NCBI RefSeq assembly: GCF_018130165.1
Contig: NZ_JAFCLZ010000012.1
Coordinates: forward strand, 124,001-188,000
Origin: Bradyrhizobium sp. JYMT SZCCT0180
GTDB taxonomy: Bacteria; Pseudomonadota; Alphaproteobacteria; Rhizobiales; Xanthobacteraceae
Direction: 5' to 3'
Length of the DNA stretch: 64,000 bases
Below, piece after piece: positions 18,904-28,549 of this stretch. The notes beneath the pieces are model-generated. The model worked only from the letters and a program-made list of their open reading frames with translations. It was not told the origin of the DNA and did not search any database. The position numbers and the translations under genes were made by a program. Position 1 is the stretch's first letter, and each line of letters begins with the position of its first letter.

Positions 18904-21900
18904 GCGACGTCTCCGGTGCGGCGTCGGCGATGACGCCCTGTTTCTTGTGTACCATACTGAATACCACGGGAACAAACATCAGGGTGGCGATGGTGGCGAA
19001 GATCAGGCCGCCGATCACCGCCCGCCCGAGCGGCGCGTTCTGTTCGCCGCCCTCGCCGAGCCCGAGCGCCATCGGCGTCATGCCGATGATCATCGCGAGC
19101 GCCGTCATCAGGACCGGGCGGAAGCGGACGAAGCCGGCTTCCAGCGCCGCCGCGATGGGATCGCCGAGTTCCTCGTAACGCTCGCGCGCAAAGCTGATCA
19201 CCAGCACGCTGTTGGCGGTGGCAACGCCCATGCACATGATGGCGCCGGTCAGCGCCGGCACCGACAGCGTGGTCTGCGTCGTGAACAGCATCCAGACGAT
19301 GCCGGCAAGGGCCGCGGGCAACGCCGTAATGATCACGAACGGATCGGACCAGGACTGGAAGTTCACCACGATCAGGAAATAGATCAGCACCACGGCGGCG
19401 AGCAGCCCGAACAGCAAGCCCGAAAACGCGCTGTTCATGGTCTGCACCTGGCCGAGCAGCACCACCGAACTTCCTTTTGGCACATCCTTTGCCGTCTCCG
19501 CCATCGCGGTCCGGACGTCGGCGGCAACCGCGCCGAGGTCGCGGCCCTGCGGCGTCGCGTAGATCTGCACCATCGACTGGATGTCGTATTGCGAGACGAC
19601 GGCACTGGAGGCCGAGCGCTTCACGTCCGCGATGCCGCCCAGGATCGGCGCCTGCGGATTGCCGGTCGCCGTAATGGGTAGCGCCTGCAGGGCGCTGAGC
19701 GAGTCCATCTTGTATTGCGGCGTCTGCATCACGATCGAATAGGACACGCCATTGTCGGGGTTGAGGTAGAAGGTCGGCGCGACCTGCGAACTGCCGGCGA
19801 GATTGACCACGAGACTGTTGGTGACGTCGCGCTCTGTCAGACCGACATATTGCGCCCGGGTGCGGTCGACATCGATGTTGAAGGTCGGAGCATTGGGCGA
19901 TTGCTGGATGCGCGCGTCCGCGATGCCGGGAATGCGGCGAATCTTGCTCAGCAGCTTGTTGGCATAGTCGAAGTTCGCCTTCATGTCCGCGCCGCGGATC
20001 TGCAGATCGATCGGCGCCGGCGCGCCGAAGTTCAAGATCTGGCTGACGATGTCGGCGGGCAGGAACGAAAAGTTCATGCCGGGAAACAGCCGCGGCAACT
20101 GTTCGCGCAAGATCTGGACGTACTCGTCCGTGGGCCGGTGGCCTTCCCTGAGCTTGATCTGGATGTCGCCGTCGGCCGGTCCGATCACGCCGGTGTTGTT
20201 GTAGGTCATGTTGATGCCGGAGATCGGCATGCCGATATTGTCGGTGAGCGTTTCGATCTCGCCGGGCGGAATGATCTTGCGGATCGCCTTCTGCACGTCG
20301 GCGAGCTGGTTGGCGGTCTCCTCGACGCGGGTGCCGACCTGGGTGCGGACATGCATCAGGATGTTGCCGGCATCGACCGCCGGAAAGAAGTTGCGGCCGA
20401 GATACGGCACCAGCAGGAACGAAAGCGCGACCACGGCGAGAAAGCCGGTGACGAACAGCGGCCGCCGTCCCAGCGCCATCGACAACAGATCGTGGTAGCC
20501 GGCGCGAATCCGCTCGAACCGCGCCTCGAAGGCGCGCTGGAAGCGCACCAGCGGGTTGCGCGTCGGCGGCCGCCCGCCCTCATGATGGACATGCGGCTGG
20601 AGCAGATACTTCGCCATCGTCGGCACCAGCGTGCGCGACAGCAGGAACGACCAGATCATCGCGAACATGACGGCTTCGGCCATCGGCACGAACAGGAATC
20701 GCGCCACGCCCTGCAAAAAGAACATCGGCACGAACACGATGCAGATGCACAGCAAAGAGACAAAGGCCGGCGTCACGATCTGGTTGGCGCCGTCCAGAAT
20801 GGATTGCTCGACCGGCTTGCCCCGCTCCAGATGGTAGTTGATGTTCTCGATGGTCACGGTGGCGTCGTCGACGAGGATACCGACCGCCAGCGCCAGCCCG
20901 CCGAGCGTCATGATGTTGAGCGTCTCGCCGATCGCCGACAAACAGATGATGGCGCCCAGCACTGACAGCGGAATCGAGACGGCGATGATGACGGTCGAGC
21001 GCCAGCTGCCGAGAAACAACAGGATCATGACGCTGGTCAGCAGCGCGGCGATCACGCCTTCAACGGCAACGCCCTCGATGGCGCCGCGCACGAACACCGA
21101 CTGGTCGCCGATGAAGCCGATCTTCAGCGCGTCAGGCAGTGAACCCTTGACCTCGGTCACCTTCTGCTTGATGCCGGCGATGATATCGAGCGTCGAAGTC
21201 GCGCCCGCCTTCAGCACCATCATCAGCACCGAACGGTTGCCGTCGACGTGCACGATGTTGGTCTGCGGCGGATTGCCGTCGCGCACGGATGCGACGTCGC
21301 GGACATAGACCATCGCGCCGTTCACCGCCTTGATCGGCAGGTCGCCGAGTTCTTCCATTCGAAGCGGCGAGTTGTTGAGCTGGATGGTGTATTCGAACTG
21401 GCCGATCTTCTGGGTGCCGACCGGCGTGATCAGGTTCTGCGCGGCGAGCGCGTTGGCGACGTCCTGCCCGGACAGGCCGCGGGCCTGCAGCGCGGCAGGA
21501 TTGAGGTCGATCTGGACCTGCCGCTGCTTGCCGCCGAACGGATAGGGAATGGCCGCGCCCGGCACGGTGACGAGCGGGGTACGCAACTGGTTGATGCCGA
21601 TATCGGCGAGGTTTTGTTCGGTCAGCCCCTCGCCGGACAGTGCCACCTGGATGATCGGAACGGTGGAGGCGCTGTAATTGAGGATCAGCGGCGGGGTCGC
21701 GCCGGGCGGCAACTGCCTGATCATCGTCTGCGAGATCGCCGTCACCTGGGCGTTGGCGGTGCGGATGTCGACGCCCGGCTGGAAGAAGATCTTGACGATC
21801 CCGATGCCGGTATAGGAATTGGCGACGATGTGCTCGATGTCGTTGACGGTCGTGGTCAGCGCCCGCTGAAACGGCGTGATGATACGCCCGGACATCTGGT

Positions 21901-22072
21901 CCGGCGGCAGGCCGGTATAGTTCCAGACCACGCCGATGACGGGGATGCGGATGTCCGGGAAGATGTCGGTTGGCGTGCGCAGCGCGGCCAGCGGTCCGAT
22001 GATCAGCAACAGGATCGCGAGCACAACGAAAGTATAGGGTCGGCTCAGCGCAATACGGACCAGAGCAATCAT
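18893..22072 (-). CDS. RND efflux transporter permease subunit
   Basis: A 1059-residue inner-membrane proton-driven pump of the AcrB superfamily with twelve expected membrane helices and two large periplasmic loops. TM4 holds the proton-relay pair in GILVDDATVTIENI. In TM10 the segment GVATANSVLVISFARE has Ala where AcrB has Lys940, so the relay is not fully AcrB-like; this fits an NolG-like branch. It is the first gene of a two-gene unit with the adaptor. Substrates may be hydrophobic or lipid-like compounds, but nothing shows which. Confidence 0.92.
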   Translation of the reverse strand: MIALVRIALSRPYTFVVLAILLLIIGPLAALRTPTDIFPDIRIPVIGVVWNYTGLPPDQMSGRIITPFQRALTTTVNDIEHIVANSYTGIGIVKIFFQPGVDIRTANAQVTAISQTMIRQLPPGATPPLILNYSASTVPIIQVALSGEGLTEQNLADIGINQLRTPLVTVPGAAIPYPFGGKQRQVQIDLNPAALQARGLSGQDVANALAAQNLITPVGTQKIGQFEYTIQLNNSPLRMEELGDLPIKAVNGAMVYVRDVASVRDGNPPQTNIVHVDGNRSVLMMVLKAGATSTLDIIAGIKQKVTEVKGSLPDALKIGFIGDQSVFVRGAIEGVAVEGVIAALLTSVMILLFLGSWRSTVIIAVSIPLSVLGAIICLSAIGETLNIMTLGGLALAVGILVDDATVTIENINYHLERGKPVEQSILDGANQIVTPAFVSLLCICIVFVPMFFLQGVARFLFVPMAEAVMFAMIWSFLLSRTLVPTMAKYLLQPHVHHEGGRPPTRNPLVRFQRAFEARFERIRAGYHDLLSMALGRRPLFVTGFLAVVALSFLLVPYLGRNFFPAVDAGNILMHVRTQVGTRVEETANQLADVQKAIRKIIPPGEIETLTDNIGMPISGINMTYNNTGVIGPADGDIQIKLREGHRPTDEYVQILREQLPRLFPGMNFSFLPADIVSQILNFGAPAPIDLQIRGADMKANFDYANKLLSKIRRIPGIADARIQQSPNAPTFNIDVDRTRAQYVGLTERDVTNSLVVNLAGSSQVAPTFYLNPDNGVSYSIVMQTPQYKMDSLSALQALPITATGNPQAPILGGIADVKRSASSAVVSQYDIQSMVQIYATPQGRDLGAVAADVRTAMAETAKDVPKGSSVVLLGQVQTMNSAFSGLLFGLLAAVVLIYFLIVVNFQSWSDPFVIITALPAALAGIVWMLFTTQTTLSVPALTGAIMCMGVATANSVLVISFARERYEELGDPIAAALEAGFVRFRPVLMTALAMIIGMTPMALGLGEGGEQNAPLGRAVIGGLIFATIATLMFVPVVFSMVHKKQGVIADAAPETSHVH

Positions 22073-22320
22073 CTAGGAGGCAATCCCGAGGCCTGTGAGA
22101 GGCTGAGAACCGGCATTCCAAAAAGGGCCAGTTCAACCGCGCTGATTTAGCCGAACCGGGGCCAAATAGCCAACGCGGGCAGCGCAGCCGTCCTTCACTT
22201 CCTTGGCATAGCTGGTGGCCCCGGCTCGGGCCGGGCAGCACGCCGCCCAGCCGGATGGCGGGGTTGAGATACGGTAGAAGTACGGACCCCACCGTTCCGC
22301 AAACGCAGGCAACCAAATGC
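22073..22320. other. non-coding stretch ahead of the RND operon
   Basis: Intergenic region between the first chemoreceptor and the RND operon. I see no convincing gene. It should hold the promoter for the RND operon, but no clear -35/-10 pair or operator could be fixed and no strong ribosome site precedes the pump ATG. Confidence 0.4.
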
Positions 22321-22322
22321 AA

Positions 22323-22353
22323 AAAGCCCGGCCCCTTGCGGAGGCCGGGCTTT
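22323..22353 (-). terminator. Rho-independent terminator after the first chemoreceptor gene
   Basis: Inverted arms AAAGCCCGGCC (22323-22333) and GGCCGGGCTTT (22343-22353) give a strong GC stem. Read on the minus strand, the stem is followed by a run of T (from the A run at 22321-22325). It lies about 20 bases past the stop codon. Confidence 0.9.
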
Positions 22354-22374
22354 CGTATCGTCATCCTGTCTTTG

Positions 22375-24405
22375 TCAGGCCGCGCGCACCGAGTCGAGGA
22401 ACTTGCCGACCTCTTGCTTGAGGCGGTTGCTGTCGCCCGACAGCGATTGCGCGGCGGAGAGAACCTGCGTGGAGGCGGAGCCGGTCTCGGAGGCGCCGCG
22501 CTGCACGTCGGTGATGTTGGAGGACACCTGCTGGGTGCCGTGGGCGGCCTGCTGCACGTTGCGGGAGATTTCCTGCGTCGCAGCACCCTGCTCTTCCACG
22601 GCCGCGGCAATGGTCGAGGAGATCTCCGACAGCTTTTCGATGGTGCCGCTGATTTCCTTGATCGCGTTCACGGAGTCCTGGGTCGCCGCCTGGATGCCTG
22701 ATATCTGCTGGCCGATCTCGCCGGTGGCCTTGGAGGTCTGCTCGGCCAGCGCCTTCACTTCCGACGCCACGACCGCGAAGCCACGGCCGGCATCGCCGGC
22801 GCGCGCGGCTTCGATGGTGGCGTTGAGCGCCAGGAGATTGGTCTGCTCGGCGATGGTGTTGATCAGTTCGACGACGTCGCCGATCCGGCTCGCCGCCTTC
22901 GACAATTGGCTGACGCGGTCGTTGGTGGTGCGGGCCTGGTCGACGGCCGCCGTGGCCATCCGCGCCGATTCCTGGACCTGACGGCTGATCTCGTTGACCG
23001 AGGAGGACAACTCTTCGGTCGCTGATGCCACCGACTGCACGTTGGTGGAGGCTTCCTCGGAGGCCGCAGCCACCATCGTGGTCAGTTCCTGGGCGCGCTC
23101 GGCGTTCGACGTCAACGTGCCGGCGGAGGCTTCCAGTTCGGTCGAGGCCGACGACACGGTCTCGACGATCTCGCCGACCGCCGTCTCGAAAGTATCGGCG
23201 AGCTTGATCATGTCGTCCTTGCGCTGCCGGGCGGCGATCTGGTCCTGCGTGATCTTGGCCTCGGCTTCGTCGCGGGCCTTCTGCTCGGCATTCTCCCTGA
23301 TGATCGTGACCGTCTTGGCGAGGTCGCCGATTTCGTCGCCACGCCTCGCGCCGGGAATCACGACGTCGAGGTTGCCGCCGGCCATCTCACCCAGCGCACC
23401 GTTCAGGCGCATCATCGGACGAGAGATTCCAAGGAAGGAAAACACCATCGATGCGAACAGCGCGAGAATCACCACGATACCCATGGCGAGGCTGACCTTG
23501 CTGGCCTGATCGGTCTCGGCGGCAGCTTCTTCCTTCGATGTGGCGTAGTTCTTTCTCGACATGTCGACGAGGCTATCCATCAGCGTGCCCGCCTCCTGGG
23601 CAAACTTGACGGTGCGGTTGGCGACAATGTCCGCCTTCAATTCCTCGATCTTGACCACTTCGTCATTGGCGGCCAGGAAGCGTTTAACGATCGAATCCAG
23701 CGAACTGACCACTACCAGCAAATCGCGGTCATCGGCTTCGCCCCGCAACAGGTTGAAATTGGCCTTGAGCGCCGCCTGGGTCTTCGCGATCTGGGCGATC
23801 AGGCTGACATCGCCGGTGGCGCCCAGCCGCCAGACCATGGCCCGCAGCGCGTTGACCTTGGCGTCGGCCATATGCAGCAGCTTTTCGATCTCGAGCTTGT
23901 TGTCGAGTTTTGCCAGCGCGGGTGACGCCAGTTGGGTCTCGATCGCCTTGGTCCATTCAGCCGAAATCGCCGAGCGCTTGTCGATCACCGCGAGGAGATT
24001 GAGCTGCGTCTTCGCCAGCTCATCGACGCCGGTCGTGTAGGAATTCATCAGCGACCTGATTTTCTCCAGGCGCTGCTTGATATCCGGTATCGCCGCAATT
24101 GCCTGCGCGTCATCCAACGCCTTGGTTTCAGTGGCCTTCAATCGATTGAGGTCGGCCGCGTTCCTTTCGACGTCCGCAGCCTTCGTCGACAGGCGGATAT
24201 TGCGCGCGGCAAGCTCGATCTGCCGTCCGTTCAGGTTGGCTGATATCGCGGCGTCGATGACGCGCTGCGAGCGGTCGGCACGGCTGTTTGCCGCCTCGAT
24301 CGCCCGTTCCGACATCATCTGGTTGGCCACCATGCCGCCCGCCAGCAATATGCCGACCGCGCCAGCCAGCCCCAGTTTATACCCGATGCGATTGAGCTTG
24401 ATCAT
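22375..24405 (-). CDS. methyl-accepting chemotaxis protein (chemoreceptor 1)
   Basis: A 676-residue membrane chemoreceptor. TM1 lies near residues 12-30, a long periplasmic helical domain of roughly 280 residues follows, then TM2 (VSLAMGIVVILALFASMVF), a HAMP domain and the cytoplasmic signalling domain. The hairpin tip has the full ATIEAARAGDAGRGFAVVAS pattern. It ends FLDSVRAA without a CheR-binding pentapeptide. The ATG at 24405 directly precedes TM1. Its signalling half is almost the same as that of the next gene, pointing to duplication or gene conversion. The ligand is unknown. Confidence 0.93.
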   Translation of the reverse strand: MIKLNRIGYKLGLAGAVGILLAGGMVANQMMSERAIEAANSRADRSQRVIDAAISANLNGRQIELAARNIRLSTKAADVERNAADLNRLKATETKALDDAQAIAAIPDIKQRLEKIRSLMNSYTTGVDELAKTQLNLLAVIDKRSAISAEWTKAIETQLASPALAKLDNKLEIEKLLHMADAKVNALRAMVWRLGATGDVSLIAQIAKTQAALKANFNLLRGEADDRDLLVVVSSLDSIVKRFLAANDEVVKIEELKADIVANRTVKFAQEAGTLMDSLVDMSRKNYATSKEEAAAETDQASKVSLAMGIVVILALFASMVFSFLGISRPMMRLNGALGEMAGGNLDVVIPGARRGDEIGDLAKTVTIIRENAEQKARDEAEAKITQDQIAARQRKDDMIKLADTFETAVGEIVETVSSASTELEASAGTLTSNAERAQELTTMVAAASEEASTNVQSVASATEELSSSVNEISRQVQESARMATAAVDQARTTNDRVSQLSKAASRIGDVVELINTIAEQTNLLALNATIEAARAGDAGRGFAVVASEVKALAEQTSKATGEIGQQISGIQAATQDSVNAIKEISGTIEKLSEISSTIAAAVEEQGAATQEISRNVQQAAHGTQQVSSNITDVQRGASETGSASTQVLSAAQSLSGDSNRLKQEVGKFLDSVRAA

Positions 24406-24561
24406 TGTCAGCGAACCCCAAATTTCCCCAAAACGCGCTGTCGGCGAACAGCGCGCGCGCCGTAAAGATGGTGCTCTTGTAAAGAACACTGGTTAATTTT
24501 AGCTCAGTAGAGGCTACCGAGCAGCCCAACCGGATTTCGCTGCAGGGTTGCAGAACGCAAA

Positions 24562-24587
24562 AGCCCGGCTCCCTTGGGAGCCGGGCT
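24562..24587 (-). terminator. Rho-independent terminator after the second chemoreceptor gene
   Basis: A perfect 12-base inverted repeat (AGCCCGGCTCCC / GGGAGCCGGGCT) with a two-base centre; on the minus strand the stem is followed by TTTT. It lies about 20 bases after the stop of the chemoreceptor gene. Confidence 0.92.
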
Positions 24588-24609
24588 CTTCGCCGGTAAT
24601 CGGCCGGGT

Positions 24610-26298
24610 TCAGGCTGCCCGGACCGAATCCAGGAACTTGCCGACTTCGAGCTTGAGGCGGTTGCTGTCGCCGGACAGCGACTGCGCCGCCGACAGCACC
24701 TGCGAGGAGGCCGAGCCGGTCTCGCTCGCGCCGCGCTGCACGTCGGTGATGTTGGCGGAGACCTGTTGGGTGCCTTGCGCCGCCTGCTGCACGTTGCGCG
24801 AGATTTCCTGCGTCGCGGCACCCTGCTCTTCCACCGCGGCGGCGATGGTCGACGAGATCTCCGACAGCCGCTCGATGGTGCCGCTGATTTCCTGGATTGC
24901 GTTGACCGACTCCAGGGTCGCGGCCTGGATGCCTGATATCTGCTGGCCGATTTCGCCGGTGGCTTTCGCAGTCTGCTCGGCCAGCGCCTTCACTTCCGAC
25001 GCCACGACGGCGAAGCCGCGGCCGGCTTCGCCGGCGCGCGCCTCGATGGTGGCATTGAGCGCCAGCAAGTTGGTCTGGCCTGCGATGGTGTTGATCAGTT
25101 CGACGACGTCGCCGATCCGGCTCGCCGCCTTCGACAATTCGCTGACCCGGTCGTTGGTGACGCGGGTCTGGCCGACGGCGTCGGTCGCCATGCGCGCCGA
25201 TTCCTGCACCTGGCGGCTGATCTCGTTGACCGACGACGACAGTTCCTCGGTCGCCGACGCCACCGACTGCACATTGGTGGAAGCTTCCTCGGAGGCCGCC
25301 GCCACCGCTGTCGTCAGCGACTGCGAACGCTCGGCGGTCGCCGACAGCGTGCCGGCCGAGGCTTCGAGCTGCGTCGAAGCTGACGACACGGTCTGGACGA
25401 TCTCGCCGATGACAGATTCGAAATTGCGAGTGATGCCGTCGACCCGGCGGCCGCGCTCGATCTTGGCTTCGGCGTCGAGGGCCGCGGCCTCGTCGGCGGC
25501 CTTCTTCGCGATCAGCGCCTGCTTGAACACCTGCAAGGTGTCTGCCATGGCGCCGATTTCGGTCTTCTCGCCCTGATGCGGAACTTCCGCGCTGAGGTCG
25601 CCCTTGCCCAGCGCCTGCATCGGGGTGACGATGGAAGCGATGCCGGTTGAGACGTCGCGAACCAGATAGATGCTGACGGCAATGCCGACGATGACGGCGG
25701 CGCCGAGGATCGCCGCCAGCATCATGAAGGCGGACGCGTAGCTGTCAGCCGCACTCTGGGCAGCCTTGTCGGCTCCGGCGTTGTTGAGGTCGATGCTCTT
25801 CTTCAGGACGGCGTCGGCCTCGAGCCCGATCTTGTTGACCGTCTTCGAGTTCATTTCATGCGCCTCAGCCGGGACCTTGCCGACGGAGTTGCGCGACAGC
25901 GCCATTACTTCCTCGGTGCCCTTCTTGTATTTATCCCAGAGGTCGGACCATTCCTTGTAGAGCGCACGCTCCTCCGGGGAGGCGATCATCGGCTCGTAGA
26001 GCGCGCGGGTCTTGTTGTTGCTCTCGACCACGCTCGCCAGGGTTTTTTCCTGGGCCTGCTTTCCTTCCAGCGTCCCGACCAGCATGTGCTCGCGGATCAC
26101 GTTGCGGTAGGTGATGACGCCGGCGCGCAGGTCGCCAAGCACGCGAACGCTCGGCATCCAGTTGGTCGTGATATCCACGGTGTCGGCGTTCATCGCCCGC
26201 ATGTTGCGGACCGCCAGCAGGCCCATGCCCGTCATCGCGACCAGCAGGAAGGCAACGACGGTAATGATTTTGGCGCGGATCGAGTACTTCGCGAGCAT
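24610..26298 (-). CDS. methyl-accepting chemotaxis protein (chemoreceptor 2) with one-residue deletion at the hairpin
   Basis: A 562-residue chemoreceptor. TM1 is at about 10-30 (IITVVAFLLVAMTGMGLLAV), followed by a four-helix-bundle sensor (MNADTVDITTNWMPSVRVL), TM2 (MMLAAILGAAVIVGIAVSIYL), HAMP and the signalling domain. The hairpin reads NATIEARAGEAGRGF, one Ala short of the NATIEAARAGDAGRGF seen in chemoreceptor 1. The ATG at 26298 precedes TM1. Loss of one residue in this highly conserved coiled-coil tip could change contacts with CheA/CheW or make it a poor signaller. The gene is otherwise intact. Confidence 0.93.
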   Translation of the reverse strand: MLAKYSIRAKIITVVAFLLVAMTGMGLLAVRNMRAMNADTVDITTNWMPSVRVLGDLRAGVITYRNVIREHMLVGTLEGKQAQEKTLASVVESNNKTRALYEPMIASPEERALYKEWSDLWDKYKKGTEEVMALSRNSVGKVPAEAHEMNSKTVNKIGLEADAVLKKSIDLNNAGADKAAQSAADSYASAFMMLAAILGAAVIVGIAVSIYLVRDVSTGIASIVTPMQALGKGDLSAEVPHQGEKTEIGAMADTLQVFKQALIAKKAADEAAALDAEAKIERGRRVDGITRNFESVIGEIVQTVSSASTQLEASAGTLSATAERSQSLTTAVAAASEEASTNVQSVASATEELSSSVNEISRQVQESARMATDAVGQTRVTNDRVSELSKAASRIGDVVELINTIAGQTNLLALNATIEARAGEAGRGFAVVASEVKALAEQTAKATGEIGQQISGIQAATLESVNAIQEISGTIERLSEISSTIAAAVEEQGAATQEISRNVQQAAQGTQQVSANITDVQRGASETGSASSQVLSAAQSLSGDSNRLKLEVGKFLDSVRAA

Positions 26299-26470
26299 TG
26301 GTTTGGAATCTCTTGGTTTTGGGCGCGGAGACGCGCCGATTGCGACGAGGCGGTGCAAAGATGCCTGGCACGCAGCAGAAACTTATTCGTTCTCAGGTTG
26401 TGTTAATTTGGCGCACCGTAGAAATACGGTACGCGACAGAAGTCTTTGAGAAATGAATGGCGTAGGACGA

Positions 26471-27748
26471 TCAGCGCATCAGCTTGAGCGCGTCGGAAAA
26501 GAATTCGGCGCCGCCGAAATTGCCCGATTTCAGGGCAAGCAGCATCTCGCCGTTTTTCGCACCCACCGCGCGCAGAACCGGCACGCCTGCAGCGATTTCT
26601 GCGCCAACGAGGAAGCCGGGAATCCCCAGGCGATCGACCACCGCGCCTGAAGTTTCACCACCTGCGACGACCAACCGGCGCACGCCGGACTGCACCAATC
26701 CGTCCGCGATGTCGGCCATCGCCTGCTCGATGGCATGTCCGGCTGCATCGCGGCCATGCCGGGATTGCAGGGCTGCGACCTGATCCGGCGTCGAGCTGCT
26801 GGCGATCAGAAGCGGGCCGTCACCGATCCGCTCCTTCGCCCATGCCAGCGCACGCCGCGCTTCATCCGGGCCCGCAACGATGCGGTCGGGATCGAGATGA
26901 AGCACCGGCATCGCCTTTTCGGCATTGGCAATCTGCTGCAGCGTTGCCTGCGAACAACTGCCGGCGAGGCACGCCGCCGGTCCACCGACCGGCGCATCGG
27001 TGTCCGCCTTTGTCACGTTGGATTTGACCTTGCCGGACGCGACCAACGCCCGCGCGAGGCCGAGCCCGATGCCGGAGGCGCCGACCGACAGTCGATGATC
27101 CAGCGCGACATTGCCGATGGTTTCCAGATCGCGGTCGAACACCGCGTCGATGATGGCCGCGCCAATGCCTTTGCCGGCGAGATCGGCAAGTCGCGCGCGC
27201 ACAGAAGCTTCCCCGCGCGCGAGCGTTGCAAGATCGACCAGTCCGACTTTCGTCCGGCTCTGGCGCGCCAGCACCCGCACCAGATTGGAATCATGCATCG
27301 GGTTGAGCGGATGATCCTTCAGCGGGCTTTCGTTCAGCGGCACGGCGCCGACGAACAGATTGCCCTGATAGACGGTGCGGCCGGTTTCCGGAAAGGCCGG
27401 CGTCACCAGCACGATGGCGTCGCCGGAATCGCCGCGCAGCGCATCCATCACAGGACCGATATTGCCGGCGTCGGTGGAATCGAAGGTCGAGCAGATCTTG
27501 AACAGCACATGATCAGCGCCGCGGCCGCGCAGCCATTTCTCCGCCGACCGCGATCTGGTGACGGCCAGGCCCGCCTCGATCGAGCGGCTCTTCAGCGAGA
27601 CCACGACCGCGTCGACTTCCGGCAGCGCGAGATCGCCTGCGGGCACGCCGATGGTCTGCACCGTGCGCAGGCCGCAGCGCGTCAGCGTGTTGGCGAGATC
27701 GGAGGCGCCGGTGTAGTCGTCGGCGATGCAGCCCAAAGACAATTTCAC
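26471..27748 (-). CDS. otnK: 3-oxo-tetronate kinase (four-carbon acid sugar kinase family)
   Basis: A 425-residue kinase of the DUF1537 family. It starts with LGCIADDYTGASDLANTL, the conserved substrate-binding entry, and has the ATP-binding VVAGGETSGAVV in the C-terminal half. OtnK phosphorylates 3-oxo-tetronate at O4 in threonate catabolism. The gene overlaps otnI by four bases and belongs with ltnD in one minus-strand operon; otnC is divergent. The complete set makes the assignment strong even though related kinases act on other acid sugars. Confidence 0.9.
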   Translation of the reverse strand: MKLSLGCIADDYTGASDLANTLTRCGLRTVQTIGVPAGDLALPEVDAVVVSLKSRSIEAGLAVTRSRSAEKWLRGRGADHVLFKICSTFDSTDAGNIGPVMDALRGDSGDAIVLVTPAFPETGRTVYQGNLFVGAVPLNESPLKDHPLNPMHDSNLVRVLARQSRTKVGLVDLATLARGEASVRARLADLAGKGIGAAIIDAVFDRDLETIGNVALDHRLSVGASGIGLGLARALVASGKVKSNVTKADTDAPVGGPAACLAGSCSQATLQQIANAEKAMPVLHLDPDRIVAGPDEARRALAWAKERIGDGPLLIASSSTPDQVAALQSRHGRDAAGHAIEQAMADIADGLVQSGVRRLVVAGGETSGAVVDRLGIPGFLVGAEIAAGVPVLRAVGAKNGEMLLALKSGNFGGAEFFSDALKLMR

Positions 27749-28527
27749 GATTTTGCTCCGGCGTAGGGTTTGAACCAGCCGAGGCCGTCGGTGGTGTTGC
27801 CGCGCGGGTTATATTCGCAGCCGACAAAGCCGCCATAGCCGAGCCGGTCGAGCTCAGCGAACAGGAACGGATAGTTCAACTCCTCGCCATCGGGTTCGTT
27901 GCGCGAGGGGATGCTGGCGATCTGGATGTGGCCGATGATTGGCATCATCTCGCGCAGCCGCATGGTGACGTCGCCATGGATGATCTGGCAGTGGTAGATG
28001 TCGAATTGCAGTTTCAGGTTGGGAATCTTCAACTCGGTGATGAGATCGCGTGCGAACAGGAAGTCGTTGAGGAAGTAACCCGGCACGTTGCGCGCATTGA
28101 TCGGCTCGATCACCACGTCAAGGCCATGGGGCGCGAAGAACTCGGCCGTCCACGCCACTGACTTATAGAAGGCTTCCACCGCTTTGCGGTCGCCGCGGTC
28201 GGCAATCCCCGCCATCAGATGCAGCCGCTTGACGCCGGTCGCCTGCGCATAGGGCAGCGCCGTCTGCAGGCTGTTCTTGAGATCGTCGAAACGCTCCGGC
28301 AGCGCCGCAAAACCCTTTTCGCCGGCATTCCAGTCGCCCGGCGGCAGGTTGAACAGCGCCTGCGTCAGGCCGGCGCCCGTGAGCCGCTTGCCGACTTCTT
28401 CGGCCGGATGATCGTAGGGAAACAGGAATTCGACGGCGGTAAAGCCCGCTTTCGCGGCAGCATCGAAGCGATCGAGGAACGGGACCTCGTTGAACATCAT
28501 CGTGAGATTGGCGGCAAAGCGGGGCAT
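27745..28527 (-). CDS. otnI: 2-oxo-tetronate isomerase
   Basis: A 260-residue TIM-barrel isomerase of the hydroxypyruvate isomerase-like family. It has FAANLTMMFNEVPFLDRFDAA at the start, VIEPINARNVPGY with the metal-binding Glu, FDIYHCQI, and FVGCEYNPRG near the end, which carries the second Glu. OtnI converts 2-oxo-tetronate to 3-oxo-tetronate, the step between LtnD and OtnK. The ATG at 28527 gives the normal family length; the longer frame has a basic unrelated lead. Confidence 0.9.
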   Translation of the reverse strand: MPRFAANLTMMFNEVPFLDRFDAAAKAGFTAVEFLFPYDHPAEEVGKRLTGAGLTQALFNLPPGDWNAGEKGFAALPERFDDLKNSLQTALPYAQATGVKRLHLMAGIADRGDRKAVEAFYKSVAWTAEFFAPHGLDVVIEPINARNVPGYFLNDFLFARDLITELKIPNLKLQFDIYHCQIIHGDVTMRLREMMPIIGHIQIASIPSRNEPDGEELNYPFLFAELDRLGYGGFVGCEYNPRGNTTDGLGWFKPYAGAKS

Positions 28528-28549
28528 GTGCTGTCCTCTTCCTGCTTGA

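Noticed and set aside
19715..20965. 416-codon plus-strand frame inside the RND pump gene
   Set aside because: Antisense shadow; the pump reading on the minus strand has full RND motifs.
21132..22610. 492-codon minus-strand frame crossing from chemoreceptor 1 into the RND pump
   Set aside because: It runs in the wrong frame through two real genes and a terminator, and its protein is Arg/Ala rich with no domain.
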